The translations under genes were made by a program, and so were the position numbers. Positions 1 to 11,929 of a stretch of 64,000 nucleotides of DNA are shown piece by piece. Each line of letters begins with the position of its first letter. The stretch's first letter is position 1. Under the pieces are notes generated by a model. The model was not told the DNA's origin. It ran no database searches and was given only the letters and a program-made list of their open reading frames with translations. The stretch covers positions 190,272,982 through 190,336,981 of the forward strand of contig NW_026947484.1 of assembly GCF_034190915.1 (NCBI RefSeq). Direction: 5' to 3'. The DNA is from Cavia porcellus. Taxonomy: Eukaryota > Chordata > Mammalia > Rodentia > Caviidae.

Positions 1-360
1 TTCCCTATAGCCCCCATTTCTGCATGACACATCCAGTCGCCCCAGGGGAGCCTCCAAGGGCAACGTCTTTAAAATAAGAGAACAGCTTTATTGAAGCCTC
101 TTAGGGGAAATGCTGATACAGCTTTTGGCATTGATAGCAAATGCCCTTTGTCCCCCCTCCTAGGTGTACCATGACGTTGGGTGATTCTGCAATCGACTGA
201 GGGCATTGGGCCAACAGGGACCAACACAGGGGACACCCCATAACGTTCCCACAATCTAACTCTTAACTCCTCGTGCTCACGGACCCATCACAGGAAGGCC
301 TCATCTTTTCCACTTGACCCTCAGATGTGTCCTCAGACACTGCGGGAAATTTGAGCCCCA
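1..360. other. Unassigned segment with a possible minus-strand 3' end
   Basis: I recognise no gene here. On the minus strand an AATAAA signal (87-92 on +) sits a few bases before an A-rich stretch. This would fit the 3' end of a processed transcript or of an LTR reading leftward. The minus-strand frame upstream of it (254-69) is only 61 codons and matches nothing I know. The segment adjoins the ERV remnant that starts near 360 and could be part of it. Confidence 0.25.
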
Positions 361-1344
361 GATCCTCAAGAAAAATACATTACTATATAATATGGCTTGG
401 CCAATATACAAACTTGGGGACCTGGAAGACTGACTCCCAAACAACAGCCTAAATATAACACCATACTCCAGTTAGTCCTATCATGAATAAAAGGAAAGTG
501 GTCGAAGGTGGCCGCATTCAAGTTATATGGCTTCATACCAAAAACCTGACCTTTACCAATCCTGCTACAGGGCTGGCTCGCTCCAAAAATACTGTTTGAA
601 AGGGAGCCTACAACACTTGGACGACCTCATCTGTACCCCCACTGAGGAGCTATCTGACCAAAATACTCAATCTCTCAGCCAAAAGGAGGTAACTTTTTTC
701 CTAACAAAAGGTCCAGATCTCTCAACAGGAGGCAACCAATCTAGGATATGTCCCAACTCCAGAACAAAGACAACTGTCCTCAAGGAGAATAGAGACAATT
801 TGCCATCTGGCCCCTCCAGATTCCAAACAACAGCTGAGGACTTTCTCGGGAATGGCTGGCTTCTGCCACGTATGAACGAGCCACTTGGAAATAATAGCTA
901 AGTCCCTATACCAGGTACCAAAGGCCCAGATACTAATCCTCAGAATAGAATCCGGTCACTCAAGAAGCCTTTCAGATCCCGAAATGGGGCCTGATGCAGG
1001 TCCCTGCATTAGGAATTCCAGGCCTGACTAAGCCTTGCCTCTTTCCATAGCTTAAAGACAGGGAACAGTCACAGGGGAACTAACCCAGGATCTGGGCCCA
1101 GAAACCAGGTGGGTGGTTTATCTCTCACTGCAGTGAGAGATGGAGTGGCGTAGGGCTGGTTGGCCAAGCTGCCTGTTGGCAATATTAGCAATGGTACTCT
1201 TGGAGCAAGAAACCTCAAAGATATCTCTGGGGTACAAGTTCATAATTCAAACCTCACACTGGGTTAAATCCCTGCTGGAGTTCAAGGGACATCTATGGAT
1301 GGCTGAGGAAAGGCTTACTAGGTATAAGGCCACCCCCCAATACA

Positions 1345-1460
1345 CTTTTCTTTGAGACAGGGTCTCACTATGTAGTCCAGGCTGGCCTCAACCTAGCAGC
1401 AATCTCCTGCCTCTGTCTTCCAAGTGCAGGGATGACAGGCATGTGCCATCACACTCATCA
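1345..1460 (-). repeat. B1-like SINE
   Basis: The + strand reads the reverse complement of B1 (GAGACAGGGTCTCACTATG ... ATGACAGGCATGTG). It interrupts the ERV RNase H region. Confidence 0.85.
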
Positions 1461-2557
1461 AGGTCACCCTTATTGAAAATCAAGACATTACTCTCCAATC
1501 TTGCACAGTTGTGAACTCTGCCACCTTCCTCCCCATTAACCAACAACTGGAACGTGAGTGTGACAAAATCGTTGCCCAAAGTTACTCCAGCTGCCCTAAC
1601 AGGCAGGACGGGTCATCGGTGGGGACAACAACCACACAGCTCACTGACAGCAGCAGCTCCATAAAGGAGGCCATTAGTAGGGCAGAATATGCCAATCAGT
1701 CTAACCCAGGTCACTGCAGCAGGAGGACGCTCTCCTGGGGCCTCAGCTCAAAAGGCAGAACTACTGCCCTCCCTTAGGCTCTTCAACTTGTTCAAGGCAG
1801 GACAGTCACATATATATATTAGTATGTCTTTCAGGGCTACATGTACACAACACCATTTGGAAAGAGAGGAAAATTTTTGACCAGCCCCTAGTAGCTCATA
1901 AAACATGAACCAGAGGTCCTCAACCTCCTTGAGGTAAAAAATCTCCTGAGCTAAGAAGCAACCATCCATTGCCAGGGACACCAAGCCTCCTTAGCCCCTG
2001 TCTCCCAGAGTAACTAAAGGACAGATTCAGCTACCAAACAGGTTGCCCTCTAAAACAACTCAAAGGTGACAAGTGACACTCCCTAGGGTCTCACTCTACG
2101 ATCTTAACTTGGAACCAGGGTACAACAGGGAAGAGGCTCATATGACTTGGAATTAGGAAGGAATCCAGAAGGACCAATGGTGTTATTCTGGACCATTCTT
2201 ATCACAGGGGTGCAAGTGGGAGGTCATCAAGATTCTCCATGCATGATGCCTGCCACCTATCAGGCAAGGGAATGCCACCACCACTGTGGCACATGGGTTT
2301 TTAATAGAAGGCAGGATCTACAACACTGGACTCCAAGTCTTGGAGGCCAGCCCCATTTATGCCCCCCACAATCTACAGATCCATCTGCCCCTTTGATGGC
2401 AAAGGACCTCCCTGGGAAGGCAGGAAAGTGGATTTTACCTGCATGTCTCCTTGCAAGAGCTACTCTGCTGGTACAGCACACATAGATACCCTGACTGGCA
2501 AAATAGAGGCCTTCTCTACCATTTGAAGGAGCCCTACAGGGGACATAATTCCTTCTT

Positions 2558-2647
2558 CTTTTTTTAAATCAGTACTGGGGATTGAACTCACAACTGGCTG
2601 CTTGCAAGGCAGGTGCTTGTGCCACTGAGCTAAATCCCCAGACCCAC
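2558..2647 (-). repeat. ID SINE with target duplication
   Basis: A tRNA-derived ID element in reverse orientation (ACTGGGGATTGAACTC ... GCCACTGAGCTAAATCCCCA). It is flanked by the perfect 11 bp duplication AATTCCTTCTT at 2547-2557 and 2648-2658, and sits inside the ERV integrase remnant. Confidence 0.9.
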
Positions 2648-3174
2648 AATTCCTTCTTAAGGAAACAATCCCTCAGTTAGGTCTATCTGGAGGGATAATG
2701 GGCCCCATTCACAGTAGAACCGGTGCTGTTAGAACCAAACACCAACAGTGGTTGTTAGGCATCTCTTTCCCAGTGGTTAGGCTTGTGCTGAATGGGCCAC
2801 AATCTGGCCTCCAGATTTTCTCTCCTAATGTCATCACCTGGAGCCTAGCACCCCAGGCCCCTCTCAGTCATACACCAGAGCCCCCCTCCTTTTGTATACT
2901 GAGGATTCCTGGGAACTGGACCTGCTTCTGTAAACCCATGGGTCCCGTGGGACCCTAGCATATCCCCATGTGAAAAGAGACTGCCATCCTCCTGCAAATT
3001 TGACTGAGTACAAGAGAATCCATCCCCATTTCTCTTTTAAACATCAGTCTCTACTTCCTCTACAGACCCTCTGTGAACTCTTTGACCTAGAGGAGAGAAG
3101 TCAGCACTTTGCTGGATGTCCAGGTTTCTAACTGGTCTAACTTTCCAGTGTCCAAGTCTATCCCTAAAGTGGGC

Positions 3175-3330
3175 TTTTTTTTTTTTTTTTTTTTGACAAG
3201 ATCTCTCTATGTAGTTCAGGCTGACTCTGAACTCACTGTGTAGCCCAGGCTGGCCTCAGACTCACAGCGATTCCCCTGCCTCAGCTTTCTGAGTGCTGGG
3301 ATTACAGGCCATTGCTTGCCACCACCCTCG
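3175..3330 (-). repeat. B1-like SINE
   Basis: A poly-T head is followed by reverse-complement B1 with the internal duplication (TAGTTCAGGCTG and TAGCCCAGGCTGG), ending in GTGCTGGGATTACAGGCC. Confidence 0.85.
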
Positions 3331-3461
3331 ACTCAATCCTTCTTTTGAATCTGGTGCTGTTCACAGAACCAATCAGAGGATGCTCTTTTCAGTCCTTCGT
3401 GGACAAAACCAATCCAAAGATGCTGTTCCTGGTCCTTCACTGACATATGGCAGGAAGCTAA

Positions 3462-3549
3462 GTTCTTTTCTGTGTGTGTAGCAAAGGGATTGAACTAAGG
3501 GCCTTGTACCTGCTAGGCAAGTGCTGTACCCCTGAGCTACACGGCCAGC
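3462..3549 (-). repeat. ID SINE
   Basis: Reverse-complement ID body (GATTGAACTAAGGGCCTTG ... CCCCTGAGCTACA). It lies in the LTR-like segment. Confidence 0.75.
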
Positions 3550-4208
3550 TTAGGCAGCTTTTCATAGGGTGGTTTACACATGGTGTGGCGCCAGCTGAGT
3601 GTGCCACAGGATGACTGTCCCAGTGTCATATTTGCATGAAAGGGAGAGAACTTGGGAATTCTGGATACAAAAAGACCTCTTTTCACTTTATCTTCAGGGC
3701 TGACCTCTGAGTCTTTTCACCAGCCTGTTCTCACTCTGAGGAGCGTATGTTCACTCTTGCTGCCTGTTCCATGTGTCTTGTTCAGTTCTTTCTTTGGGAC
3801 ACCAAGAACCTGAAAAAGCCACCATCCAGTGGCCTCTTATAGGATGATCAGTTATCTCCAGCTGAGGTGCTTTCCAGCATATGGGACTCAGCATTAAAAC
3901 CAGGAGGGTCCCCACTTCTGGACCTGGAACCCAAGCTGCTAGCTGCCACAGTGCCCCTTGGCAAGCCCCTTGCCTTCCATTCAGTAGAAGCTCCTTCTGC
4001 CCTCATGAGGATGAGGTCCTGGGTTGGAGCTAGGAGCACCCAGAGTCCCCAGCATCATGGCAGGTGCAAGAGGAAGGTGAAAAGAGGAACAACTGTTACC
4101 AGGAGAGAGCACTGATAGCTTAGGTTCACTCTTTTCCAACTGTGTGGCAAGATCCACAGAAAGCCTTCATCTTCTTCAGTGTAGAATGGTACAAAAGCAG
4201 TGACCTCA

Positions 4209-4416
4209 GCCAGGCACGATGGTGCATGCCTGTAATCCAGCACTCTGGGAGGCTGAGGCAGGGGGATCGTTGCAAGTTTGAATCTACCTTGAGAAACTTA
4301 GAGACACAGTGACGCTGTTTTAAAATAAAAAATTAAAAAAGAGCTAGGGATATATTTCAGTGTGAAGACCCTAGGTTCAATCCCAGTACAACCATCACCA
4401 CCACCAAAAAAAAAAG
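4209..4416 (+). repeat. B1-ID dimeric SINE
   Basis: A left B1 monomer (CAGGCACGATGGTGCATGCC ... GGAGGCTGAGGCAG) is joined through an A-rich linker to a right ID monomer (GAGCTAGGGATATATTTCAG ... GTTCAATCCCAGTAC) with an A tail. This is the layout of the known B1-dID type. Confidence 0.75.
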
Positions 4417-4564
4417 CAACTTCACCACATTATTGCAAATATTACATGCAGTTTGGATAAACGCTTTTAGCATGCCGCGGCATCAAACTTTGATAACTTT
4501 AGCACATCTTCCTGTAGGAGGAGGGGAGAGTGGCATCTATTTTACAAGTAAAAATGCTCTGAAC

Positions 4565-4750
4565 TGGGCATGGTGCCACACACCTGTAATCCCAGTTACC
4601 CAGGAGACTGAGGCAGGAGGATCACAAGTTCAAAGCCAGTCTTGGCAACATAGCCAGACTCTGTATCAAGGTAAAACATAAATAAAAACAGCTAGGGATG
4701 CAGCACAGCACTCTCTGGTATAATCTACAGTATACTTAAAAAAATAAAAG
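4565..4750 (+). repeat. B1-ID dimeric SINE
   Basis: Same dimer layout as the element 350 bp upstream: B1 (GGGCATGGTGCCACACACC ... GAGACTGAGGCAGGAGG), an A-rich linker, then a degraded ID half starting CAGCTAGGGATGCAGCAC. Confidence 0.7.
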
Positions 4751-4835
4751 GAAAGAAAGGAGAAAAGAAAAGGGAAATAGGAAAGGATGGGAGGAGAGGA
4801 TAGGGGAGAGAAAGGAGAGGAAAAAGCCCCAGCCC
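4738..4835 (+). repeat. Purine-rich low-complexity tract
   Basis: About 95 bp of almost pure A/G, probably expanded from the tail of the adjoining dimeric SINE. Confidence 0.8.
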
Positions 4836-5206
4836 AAGGGATCATCTAAAGCAAGGTCCTGAAAGATTCTTCCTCTTCTGAAAGTACTGAGCAGGCTGCT
4901 CGGTACTTTCAGTCTCTCACACTCCATTAATTCTAAAGCACTGTGGCTATTATCTAAGTAATACGCATCTATTGTGTTTATTATCTAAATAACTCCTACA
5001 CTGTATATTTATTTCAATACTCAACCTATTCATTGTCTCTGTTGTTTAAATGCTAAATCCCTGCAGCCTCTTTATTGTTTAAATATTAAACACCCATTGC
5101 ATTCATTATTTGTGTCTCCACCTACTAGAATGTAACTAGAATGTCAACTCTACACAAGCAGCGGTCTGGAAGAGCTTTGGGGACACAGTAGGTGCTGCTA
5201 TTTGTT

Positions 5207-5289
5207 TTGTTTGTTTATTCGTTTGTTTGTTTTTGTGGGGGACTGGGGATCGAACTCACAACCTTGTGCTTGTCAGGCAGGCACCTATT
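5207..5289 (-). repeat. ID SINE with target duplication
   Basis: Reverse-complement ID (GGGGACTGGGGATCGAACTC ... TCAGGCAGGCACC). It is flanked by the perfect 16 bp duplication GGTGCTGCTATTTGTT at 5191-5206 and 5290-5305. Confidence 0.9.
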
Positions 5290-5305
5290 GGTGCTGCTAT
5301 TTGTT

Positions 5306-6404
5306 AAATGCTGTAATACAAGTTCCCATTTCTGGAGATTGCTTTGTTCTGTTGTGCTTCACATGACACATGCACAGGTCTCCCAAGGCTTAGGCCTTGC
5401 TCTGCAGATGGGAAACTGAGGCTGGGGAAGGTGCAATGACCCTAAGAAAAGCAGAAGTCCAGTTTAGCAACGGGGACCCAGAGGAAGGTCACAGTCCAGA
5501 AGCTAGTGAGATCTAAAGGAACTACTTGAACCTTTCTTCCCAAAGAGCAAGAGAGATGGTGATGTTCCAAGTCTCTGAGCTCCACTGTTCCTGCCACCCC
5601 CAGGGAGAATGAGCTCCTGGCATGCTGGTTCTCCCACTGCAGGGAGCCTAATGTGGGCACCAGGAAGGGTACTTGTGTAGATGGAGCTATGGGGGCAGGG
5701 GAGGCTTTACTCCAAAACGTCACCAGGAGGTGCTGGATCTGGAATTCAGACACAAATATTCTGACTTTGAAGCATGTAATATCTATTTCAGTGTTTGCCA
5801 ACTTGACTGATCATAAGGTTTGCACACAGTTCTTGGGAAAGCACAAATTCATGGGCCTTTCTACTTGAAGACTTACGGTAGACCAAGACCTGTGGAGTGG
5901 GCCCTGGGAACCTACACTTGTTACCATCTCCCTGGGGCAGTATGCTCCCCAGCCACCTGGGTCTTGCACCAGTGCCAGGGAAGAGGAAGGCATTGGTTAC
6001 TGAACTGCCTCTGTATTTATCTCTGTTCCCAAAACAACAAAAGCTGTGGAGCCCCAGCCTCACCCCTCCCTAGGGAAAGGCAGTCACGGGACCTCTCTGT
6101 GCACACAAAATGTGAAAAGTAGAGAAAATATTATTGTGTAATTGCTGGGAAACTCACAACATATTGTGCAAATGTTTGTGGCTGAGGCCCTTGCTAGATA
6201 AAGATGTGTTTTTATTTTACAAGTCTGTGTCACTCAGATCCCAAGTAAGGTGTCTCCTGACCCTTCCCAGAAGTCAGCAATGCTTCTGAGCCCTGAGTTA
6301 CCACAGGGCACAAACTTTGCCCATAGGGTGCCTGAGACAAGGGCACAACTGAGGGTCAATAACAAGGTCTGGGAGAGGGAGCAGCGTGGTGTTTTGTTTT
6401 CCAG
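5306..6404. other. Intergenic stretch, nothing assigned
   Basis: Low-repeat sequence. Open frames are short, overlap on both strands and match no family I know. Confidence 0.6.
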
Positions 6405-6530
6405 CCAGAGGAGTTGAGCTCACCCTAACCCTAGCTCCTGGGGATGCAGAGGCAGGAGGACTGAAAGTTGGAAGGCAACCTGGGCAATCTTATAGCAAGA
6501 CACTGTCTCAAGATTAAAAATAACAAAACT
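6405..6530 (+). repeat. B1-like SINE, diverged
   Basis: Forward B1 signature (GATGCAGAGGCAGGAGGACTG ... CAACCTGGGCAATC, then AGACACTGTCTCAAG) with an A-rich tail. Confidence 0.7.
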
Positions 6531-6919
6531 CACTACTGCCTGCCCTGTTCTTTTCCTGAGTTCCCCTGGCTTAAACTCTGGTCGTCTTTGTGAGTCGGCT
6601 TTTTCAGGCACCCTTCCCTGCCTGCAGTTCTCTGTACAGCTTCCCTCTCCTATCACTTCTCACAGCACTTGCTGTGTGCTGGTCTCGAACAATGCAGATG
6701 ATCTCTCCTTACGACTGAGCACCTGTCTTCCCTCCGAGCTGCAGGTTCATTCATTCACACATTCCAGGATCCTGTTTCAAAACAGAATATTTTTTTTAAA
6801 AAAATTCTGATGGGTCAGGACATCAATCTAGAACTATCACGTCCTCCAAATTGTCTGAGAAGAATCACACAGGCCTGGTATCGAATATAACCAGCTCTCT
6901 CCTAGAAATTGAGGATGGG

Positions 6920-7265
6920 ATTTTTTGAGACCGGGTCTCACTATGCAGTCCAGGCTAGTCTTGAACTCATGCCGATCGTCCTGCCTCAGTCAGCTGAGTG
7001 CTAGTGCCCACACCCAGCAGAAAAAATGTTGTCAAGACTAAGTTTGAAATTTGAGTCTTCCTACCTCTGTCTCCCAAATAGCTGGGATTACAGGCATATA
7101 CCACTGTGCCTAGCTGGAGATCCTCCCCCTCTCTGCTCCCCCCCTCAGCCTTTTTTTTCTTCAGGGTGGTGGAGAGGTGCTGGGAATCAAACTCAAGATA
7201 TCATGCTTGCCAGGCAGATGCTATGCCATTGAGCTATATCGCTGACTGGGGATCCAGGTTTTTTT

Positions 7266-7298
<33 letters not shown>

Positions 7299-7435
7299 TC
7301 TTTTTTGAGATGAGGTCTTGCTATGCAGTTCAGGCTGGCCTTGAGCTCACTTTGTAGCCCAGGCTGGTCTCGAACTCATGATCCAGCCTTCCGAGTGCTG
7401 GGATTACAGGCGTGAGCCACCACATCCGGCTCATG
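6920..7435 (-). repeat. Cluster of reverse-oriented B1 and ID SINEs
   Basis: Four adjoining elements, all reading on the minus strand: B1 (about 6920-7018), a B1 fragment (7040-7115), ID (7150-7250, GGGAATCAAACTC ... GCCATTGAGCTATATC) and a B1 with a long poly-T (7258-7432). Confidence 0.8.
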
Positions 7436-7649
7436 GGGATCCATTTTTAACAAAACTTCTAGGAAATAAAATCTCAGTCAATCTTTTCAACTTACACTAT
7501 ACATATGGAGGACCTCAGGGAAGGCCCACCCTGAAAGAAGACCATTTGTCTCCATTTTGGCTAACCCTTGCCTTACTTCCATGATTGATACGTACAGAGC
7601 TGGCTAGGATATTTCTTTATCCCTTCAGTTGGCTTTAAGCAATGCAAAT

Positions 7650-7790
7650 GGGTCTGGCCGAGATGCTGAGGTGTAGCCTTTGAAGCAATACAACAGGTCA
7701 GTGATGCCCCACCTTGAACTCCCATGGATCCTCCGGTCACTTCCCAAGTGCTGCGATTATAAGTATGCACCACCAAACCCAGCTCAATCA
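7650..7790 (-). repeat. B1-like SINE, old
   Basis: Diverged reverse-complement B1 ending CCCAAGTGCTGCGATTATAAG ... CCACCAAACCCAGCT. Confidence 0.6.
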
Positions 7791-7804
7791 AAACCGTAAA
7801 GGGA

Positions 7805-7900
7805 GTTTTCTTTTTATTTCACAGTGCTGGGGATCAATCCCAGAGCTCTGCGCAGGCTGAGGAGCACTCTAACACTGAGCTACATCCCCAGCCCCTTACC
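7805..7900 (-). repeat. ID SINE
   Basis: Reverse-complement ID (GTGCTGGGGATCAATCCCAG ... CACTGAGCTACATCCCCAGC). Confidence 0.85.
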
Positions 7901-8067
7901 ACGACTGCAATGTGCAGCAGAGATTCAATGGGTCCCACCAACAATAAAGGAATTTAATGAAGAAATGAAACAAGCAATCCATTAGGCTTGTCTTGGTCAA
8001 CCTTGGTCTTAATTATATGTGTTGTATATGTGGACACAAGTAAGTTTATAGCCTGGCTTGGAAATAA

Positions 8068-8144
8068 ACCAAGGGGTTGGCAGTGTAACTCAGTGACAAA
8101 ATGCTGTCCTAACACAGGCCAGGCCCTGGGGTTGATCCCCAGCA

Positions 8145-8190
<46 letters not shown>

Positions 8191-8195
8191 GCAAA
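8068..8195 (+). repeat. ID SINE with (CA)n tail
   Basis: Forward ID (GGGGTTGGCAGTGTAACTCAG ... GGGGTTGATCCCCAGCACC). Its tail has become a (CA)n microsatellite at about 8145-8190. Confidence 0.85.
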
Positions 8196-8204
8196 AACAA
8201 GACT

Positions 8205-9110
8205 GAAATGAATCAAGAAGAATGGAGCTGACCTTGGGGTTTGCAGACCAGCCGTGGGGACAGACTGCACAGTTCAGGGACGCGAGGTGCAGCTGCCAGC
8301 ACACAGGGGCTCTGCAGAGTGAGGCCATGAGGTCAGCTTAAGGACAGCTGCCTTGGGAGCCTGTTTGAACTGAGCAACACAAATGAACAGAACATTGTCT
8401 TCTAGGTTCAGAGGACAGAATGTGCGCAGTTCGGGGGCAAAAAACTGTGGCAAGCTCAGGGAAGGGATCCAGATGCTGGGCCTGTGCAGGGAGCCCAAGG
8501 GTGTGAAGGGGCACGGCAGGGGCAGGCCTAGGCAACTGCAGCGGCCTGGGAAATCTGAGCAAAGAGAAAGAAAGGACACTGACCCCTTGTTAGAGGGTGT
8601 CCTCAGGGGACCTTATGTGGGCGGAGCCTCTAGCTCTGGGTAGTTTAGTTTGTATAACGCTGTGAGATCCTTGATAACTTTCTAAAAAATGTTTTCGGCT
8701 GACGGTGGAGGGTGATTTTGCAGTGATCTATTACCTACATTTCCCTGTCCCTTTTCTTAAAATCCCTGATCCTTTTGTGGTAGGGCTGCTAGAAGTGGAA
8801 CCCAGGGTCTCTGGCATCCCAGAAAAGCATTTTATCAGAGCTGCAGCCTCAGGTCCCAAGATCCTCCCTTTGAACAGTTCTCTCCTCTAACAGAAGCACA
8901 TTTTAGCAAGCAGTCTAAGCACAGTTTCTGCCAAGGCCTGTTGGAGGGTCAGAAAAGTGTCAGATAGCTCTGCCCTTGTAAGTGGACAGTGGAAAAGAGA
9001 CGGCTTCATGACTGTAACAGGGTAACAAGTCAGAAACCTTCCCAAACCTTTTGCCAAAGGCAAGAGCAGTCAATTTTGTTTTTAGGAATAGGAAGAGGAG
9101 GGAATAGAAC
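8205..9110. other. Intergenic stretch with one decayed ID SINE
   Basis: Mostly unassigned. A weak reverse ID remnant lies near 8780-8855. Open frames on both strands overlap without a convincing product. Confidence 0.5.
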
Positions 9111-9464
9111 TGTTTTGTTTTTTGGCATACTGGGGTTTGAAACCAGGACATCTTCAGGTATACTAGGTAAGTAGATGCTCACGTTTCCCAGGCTCCATCC
9201 AGCTTTGCCGCGGAGCTACTCCTGAGCCCAGCAACACACCTTGAAGAGCTAATGTGTCTGATTTGTGAAGATTCGGTGATGACAGAAAGAAACAGGCTTG
9301 AGGAACACAAAGATTTGCAAAACACGAGACACCACATGGGACTGAAACACATTAGGTAGCAGGGCATAAGGTGGGCAGAAAGGTAGGGGCTGAGACAGGC
9401 ACAGTCTAGTGTGCTAAGTGAAAGAGTGTGGATTGACTGGAGACTCGAGGGAACCACTGAATTT

Positions 9465-9540
9465 TTGTCTTGTTTTTGTAGTATTGGGGATTGAGTCCAG
9501 GGGTACTCTATCACTAGATTCCCACTCCATTCTGTATTTT
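9465..9540 (-). repeat. ID SINE fragment at the insertion site of HAL1-like element 1
   Basis: A reverse ID body (GTAGTATTGGGGATTGAGTCC ... TACTCTATCACTAG). Just beyond it lies the 16 bp duplication CTCCATTCTGTATTTT (9525-9540), created by the 3.1 kb element that follows. Confidence 0.7.
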
Positions 9541-10873
9541 TTTTTTAATTTTATTTAAGGAGAAAAGAAAAAAAAAAGCAGGGAAAGGGTACAAGTTATA
9601 CAGATTTACAGAAAAAAAATGAACAGTAGGAAATCACTAGTTAATGGATTACATATTGTCATCTTAGAAATAATTGTTCAAGTCACAAAATTAAAGCTTG
9701 TAAAGTGGACATTCCATCAATGATACTGCAAACAGTTCTGTTCATTGATCCAATAAAACCCTGTGATATCATTTTCTATCTTATACACTTAAATATACAT
9801 GCAGTTATATAGTTTGGAGCACTTTCTTTTCCTCTCTTTTGTACCATGACTATTACACATTTTGGGTTTCATTGCTCCCACGGTTCTTATTACTTTTTTG
9901 GAAGAGAGTAAAACCAAATGTGACATAACAGAACAGAATCGGTCAAGTCAAAAGGGTGGACATAATAGATAATGTAAAAACATAATACAAGGTGATCAAC
10001 AATGGTTACCATAATGCCTCCCACTATCTCTAATAGAATTGCCTATATCATTAGTTATAATACAATTGAACAAAACAGTAAAGAATAAAACCGACAAAAC
10101 CAAAACATTGGAGACATTGTAGGTCTTCAAAAGTAGATAAAAGTCAACAAGAATGGGCGTCATAATGAATCTCATTATCTTCACAGCTGATGCCTAAACT
10201 TTCGAACCTGATACTATCCAGCAAAACAGAATAGGGGAACATCAGTTAAAAACCAGATGGTGAGAGTAATACAGGGCTTTAAATCAAGGTAATGAAAAGT
10301 CAAAATGGGTTACTATAATATATCCTGCTATTTTTTTTCCTTTAATTAAAAGGATAAAGATAAAAAAGTAAATAATGGAGTGGAGATTGAGATAAAAGAG
10401 GGCATAACAACGAAACAGCGCAGATCAAAACATAACCATTTAAGCAGAATAGTGTTTCACCACCAGATAATCCTAACCTAAAAGTAGTTACCATATTGTT
10501 TCTTTCTTTGAAATCCTTGAGTATAACTTCGTATACTGTAGCATTAAGTATATCAAAACAATGTAAAACCATTCAAGAGAATGACAGCATTACAGAGTAT
10601 TTAGAATCGACTAACAAAATGAACAATGGTTTCTGTATAATCTCCTTGTCTTTAAAAGGTTTTTGCTTATACTATCGTACATAATAAAATCCAATAAGAT
10701 ACAGCCTATTTAGACCATTGGAGACAGAAGGACAAAAGCTAGATGAGACTTCAAAACAAGATGATACTAAATCTGTATTACCTATTAAGATGTCATTTTC
10801 TCCAAAATAGCTGTTCCTATCATCCAATCTTCTCTGCCTCATTTCTGTTAAACTCTTTTTCTGTCCGTAGCTG

Positions 10874-11926
10874 TCAGTTTGTCTTCTTCATTTTGTTCTC
10901 TGCTCCATTCGTTGTGGCCTCTCTGCCATTATTTCTGGATTCTTTGTATTTTTCTTTTTTTAGAATATCCTGCAATACTCTCTGTAGAGTTGAATTGATG
11001 GTTGCAAATTCCCCCAGTTCCTCTTTATCCTGGAAGCACCTTGTTTTTCCATCAATTTCCAGGGACAGTTGTGCAGGATATCTCAATCTTGGCTAGAGAT
11101 TATTATCTTTCAAAGCTTGAATTATTTCCCCCCACGCTCTTCGTGATTTGATGGTTTGTGCAGAGAAATCTGCTGTAATTCTGATGGGTGTTCCCTTGTA
11201 AGTGGTCTGTTTCTTGTCTCTTACAGCTTTTAATATTCTGTTCTTGTATTGAATTTCTGGAATTTTTATTATTATATGCCTGGGTGTTGCTCTGTTTGGG
11301 TTGTAGGTAGCTGGGGTCCTGTATGCCTCATACATCTGAGTATCTTTACCTTTTGCTAAATTAGGAAAATTCTCCTGGATTATTTCTGTGAGTAGCTTTT
11401 GTAGTTCACTTGTTTGTGTCCCTACTTCTTCTTTTATGTTCTTAATCCTTAAGTTATGGATCCTCTTATCATCTTCTTGTCTTTGTATTATTGCTGTTTG
11501 TTTCTTTGTTATTTTTAAGAAGTTTTTCATTTCATTCTCCCATATTACAAGTCTGCCCTCCAGTTCAGATAGTCTGTCCTTAGTTTCTTTCAAGCTGTTA
11601 TGCCAGTCTTCTATAGACTTCTTAGTATCTTGGTAGTCCCTTTGAACCTGCTTCACGTATTCTATGCTTTCTCTGTTTTCTCCATCAAACAATTCTCCCC
11701 TTTTTTTCTGTTCTTCCATTCCACCACCTGTTTTTTCTTGGGTGGTACTTAGCATTTCTCTAACTATTCTGCATACTTCTAGCTTCAGGTCATTGATAAC
11801 TTCATTCCTGAATTGGTCTATGAGGCTCTCTATATGGTGCCTTATGTGTATTGGTGTGGTGTCTGCTATTGCCTGTTTCTCAGAATTGGGGGCCGAGGAG
11901 CCTTTCTTGTTGCTGCCTCTTCCCAT
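10874..11926 (-). pseudogene. LINE-1 ORF1 (RNA-binding chaperone), one nonsense codon
   Basis: The frame is 350 codons from an ATG at 11926 to a stop at 10874, broken only by TAG at codon 278 (11095-11093), where related L1 proteins have glutamine (CAG). The layout follows L1 ORF1p: a basic N-terminus, a heptad-rich coiled coil over about residues 50-150, an RRM-like domain containing IIQENFPNL and RHIIIKIPEIQYKNRIL, and a C-terminal domain with PIRITADFSAQTIKSRRAWG. The part after the stop (YPAQLSLEIDGKT onward) still reads in frame. L1 ORF1p forms trimers that coat element RNA. The length is close to the usual 340-370 residues. Truncation removes part of the C-terminal domain, so this copy is probably not functional. 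Confidence 0.85.
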
Positions 11927-11929
11927 GCT

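Larger units (their letters stand above)
360..2800 (+). pseudogene. Class I ERV pol remnant (RT, RNase H, integrase)
   Basis: This is decayed pol of a gammaretrovirus-like ERV, read in several + frames. The RT active-site region survives as LQHLDDL at about 608-628, in place of the usual YxDD motif. It is followed by the thumb/connection region (to about 1340) and then RNase H, with a TDSSSS motif near 1640 and SAQKAEL at 1743-1763. An integrase core start (VDFT near 2428, then DTLTG.IEAF) follows. At least five frame changes and many stops separate these pieces. A B1 SINE (1345-1460) interrupts RNase H and an ID SINE (2558-2647) interrupts integrase. Assignment rests on motif order and local similarity to gammaretroviral pol. 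No 5' LTR or gag lies inside the window. Confidence 0.75.
2800..3840 (+). mobile_element. Probable 3' part of the class I ERV, with LTR-like sequence
   Basis: No env motif is recognisable. From about 3330 the sequence resembles an ERV1 LTR: a CCAATCAGA box, an ATTTGCAT octamer near 3630, and an end section near 3790 reading TTTGGGACACCAAGAACCTG, which is typical of ERV1 U5 ends. A B1 and an ID SINE interrupt it. Ends and orientation are inferred and no partner LTR is present. Confidence 0.35.

Noticed and set aside
8145..8190. Z-DNA-forming or regulatory (CA)n repeat
   Set aside because: It is the expanded tail of an ID SINE. Nothing else suggests function.
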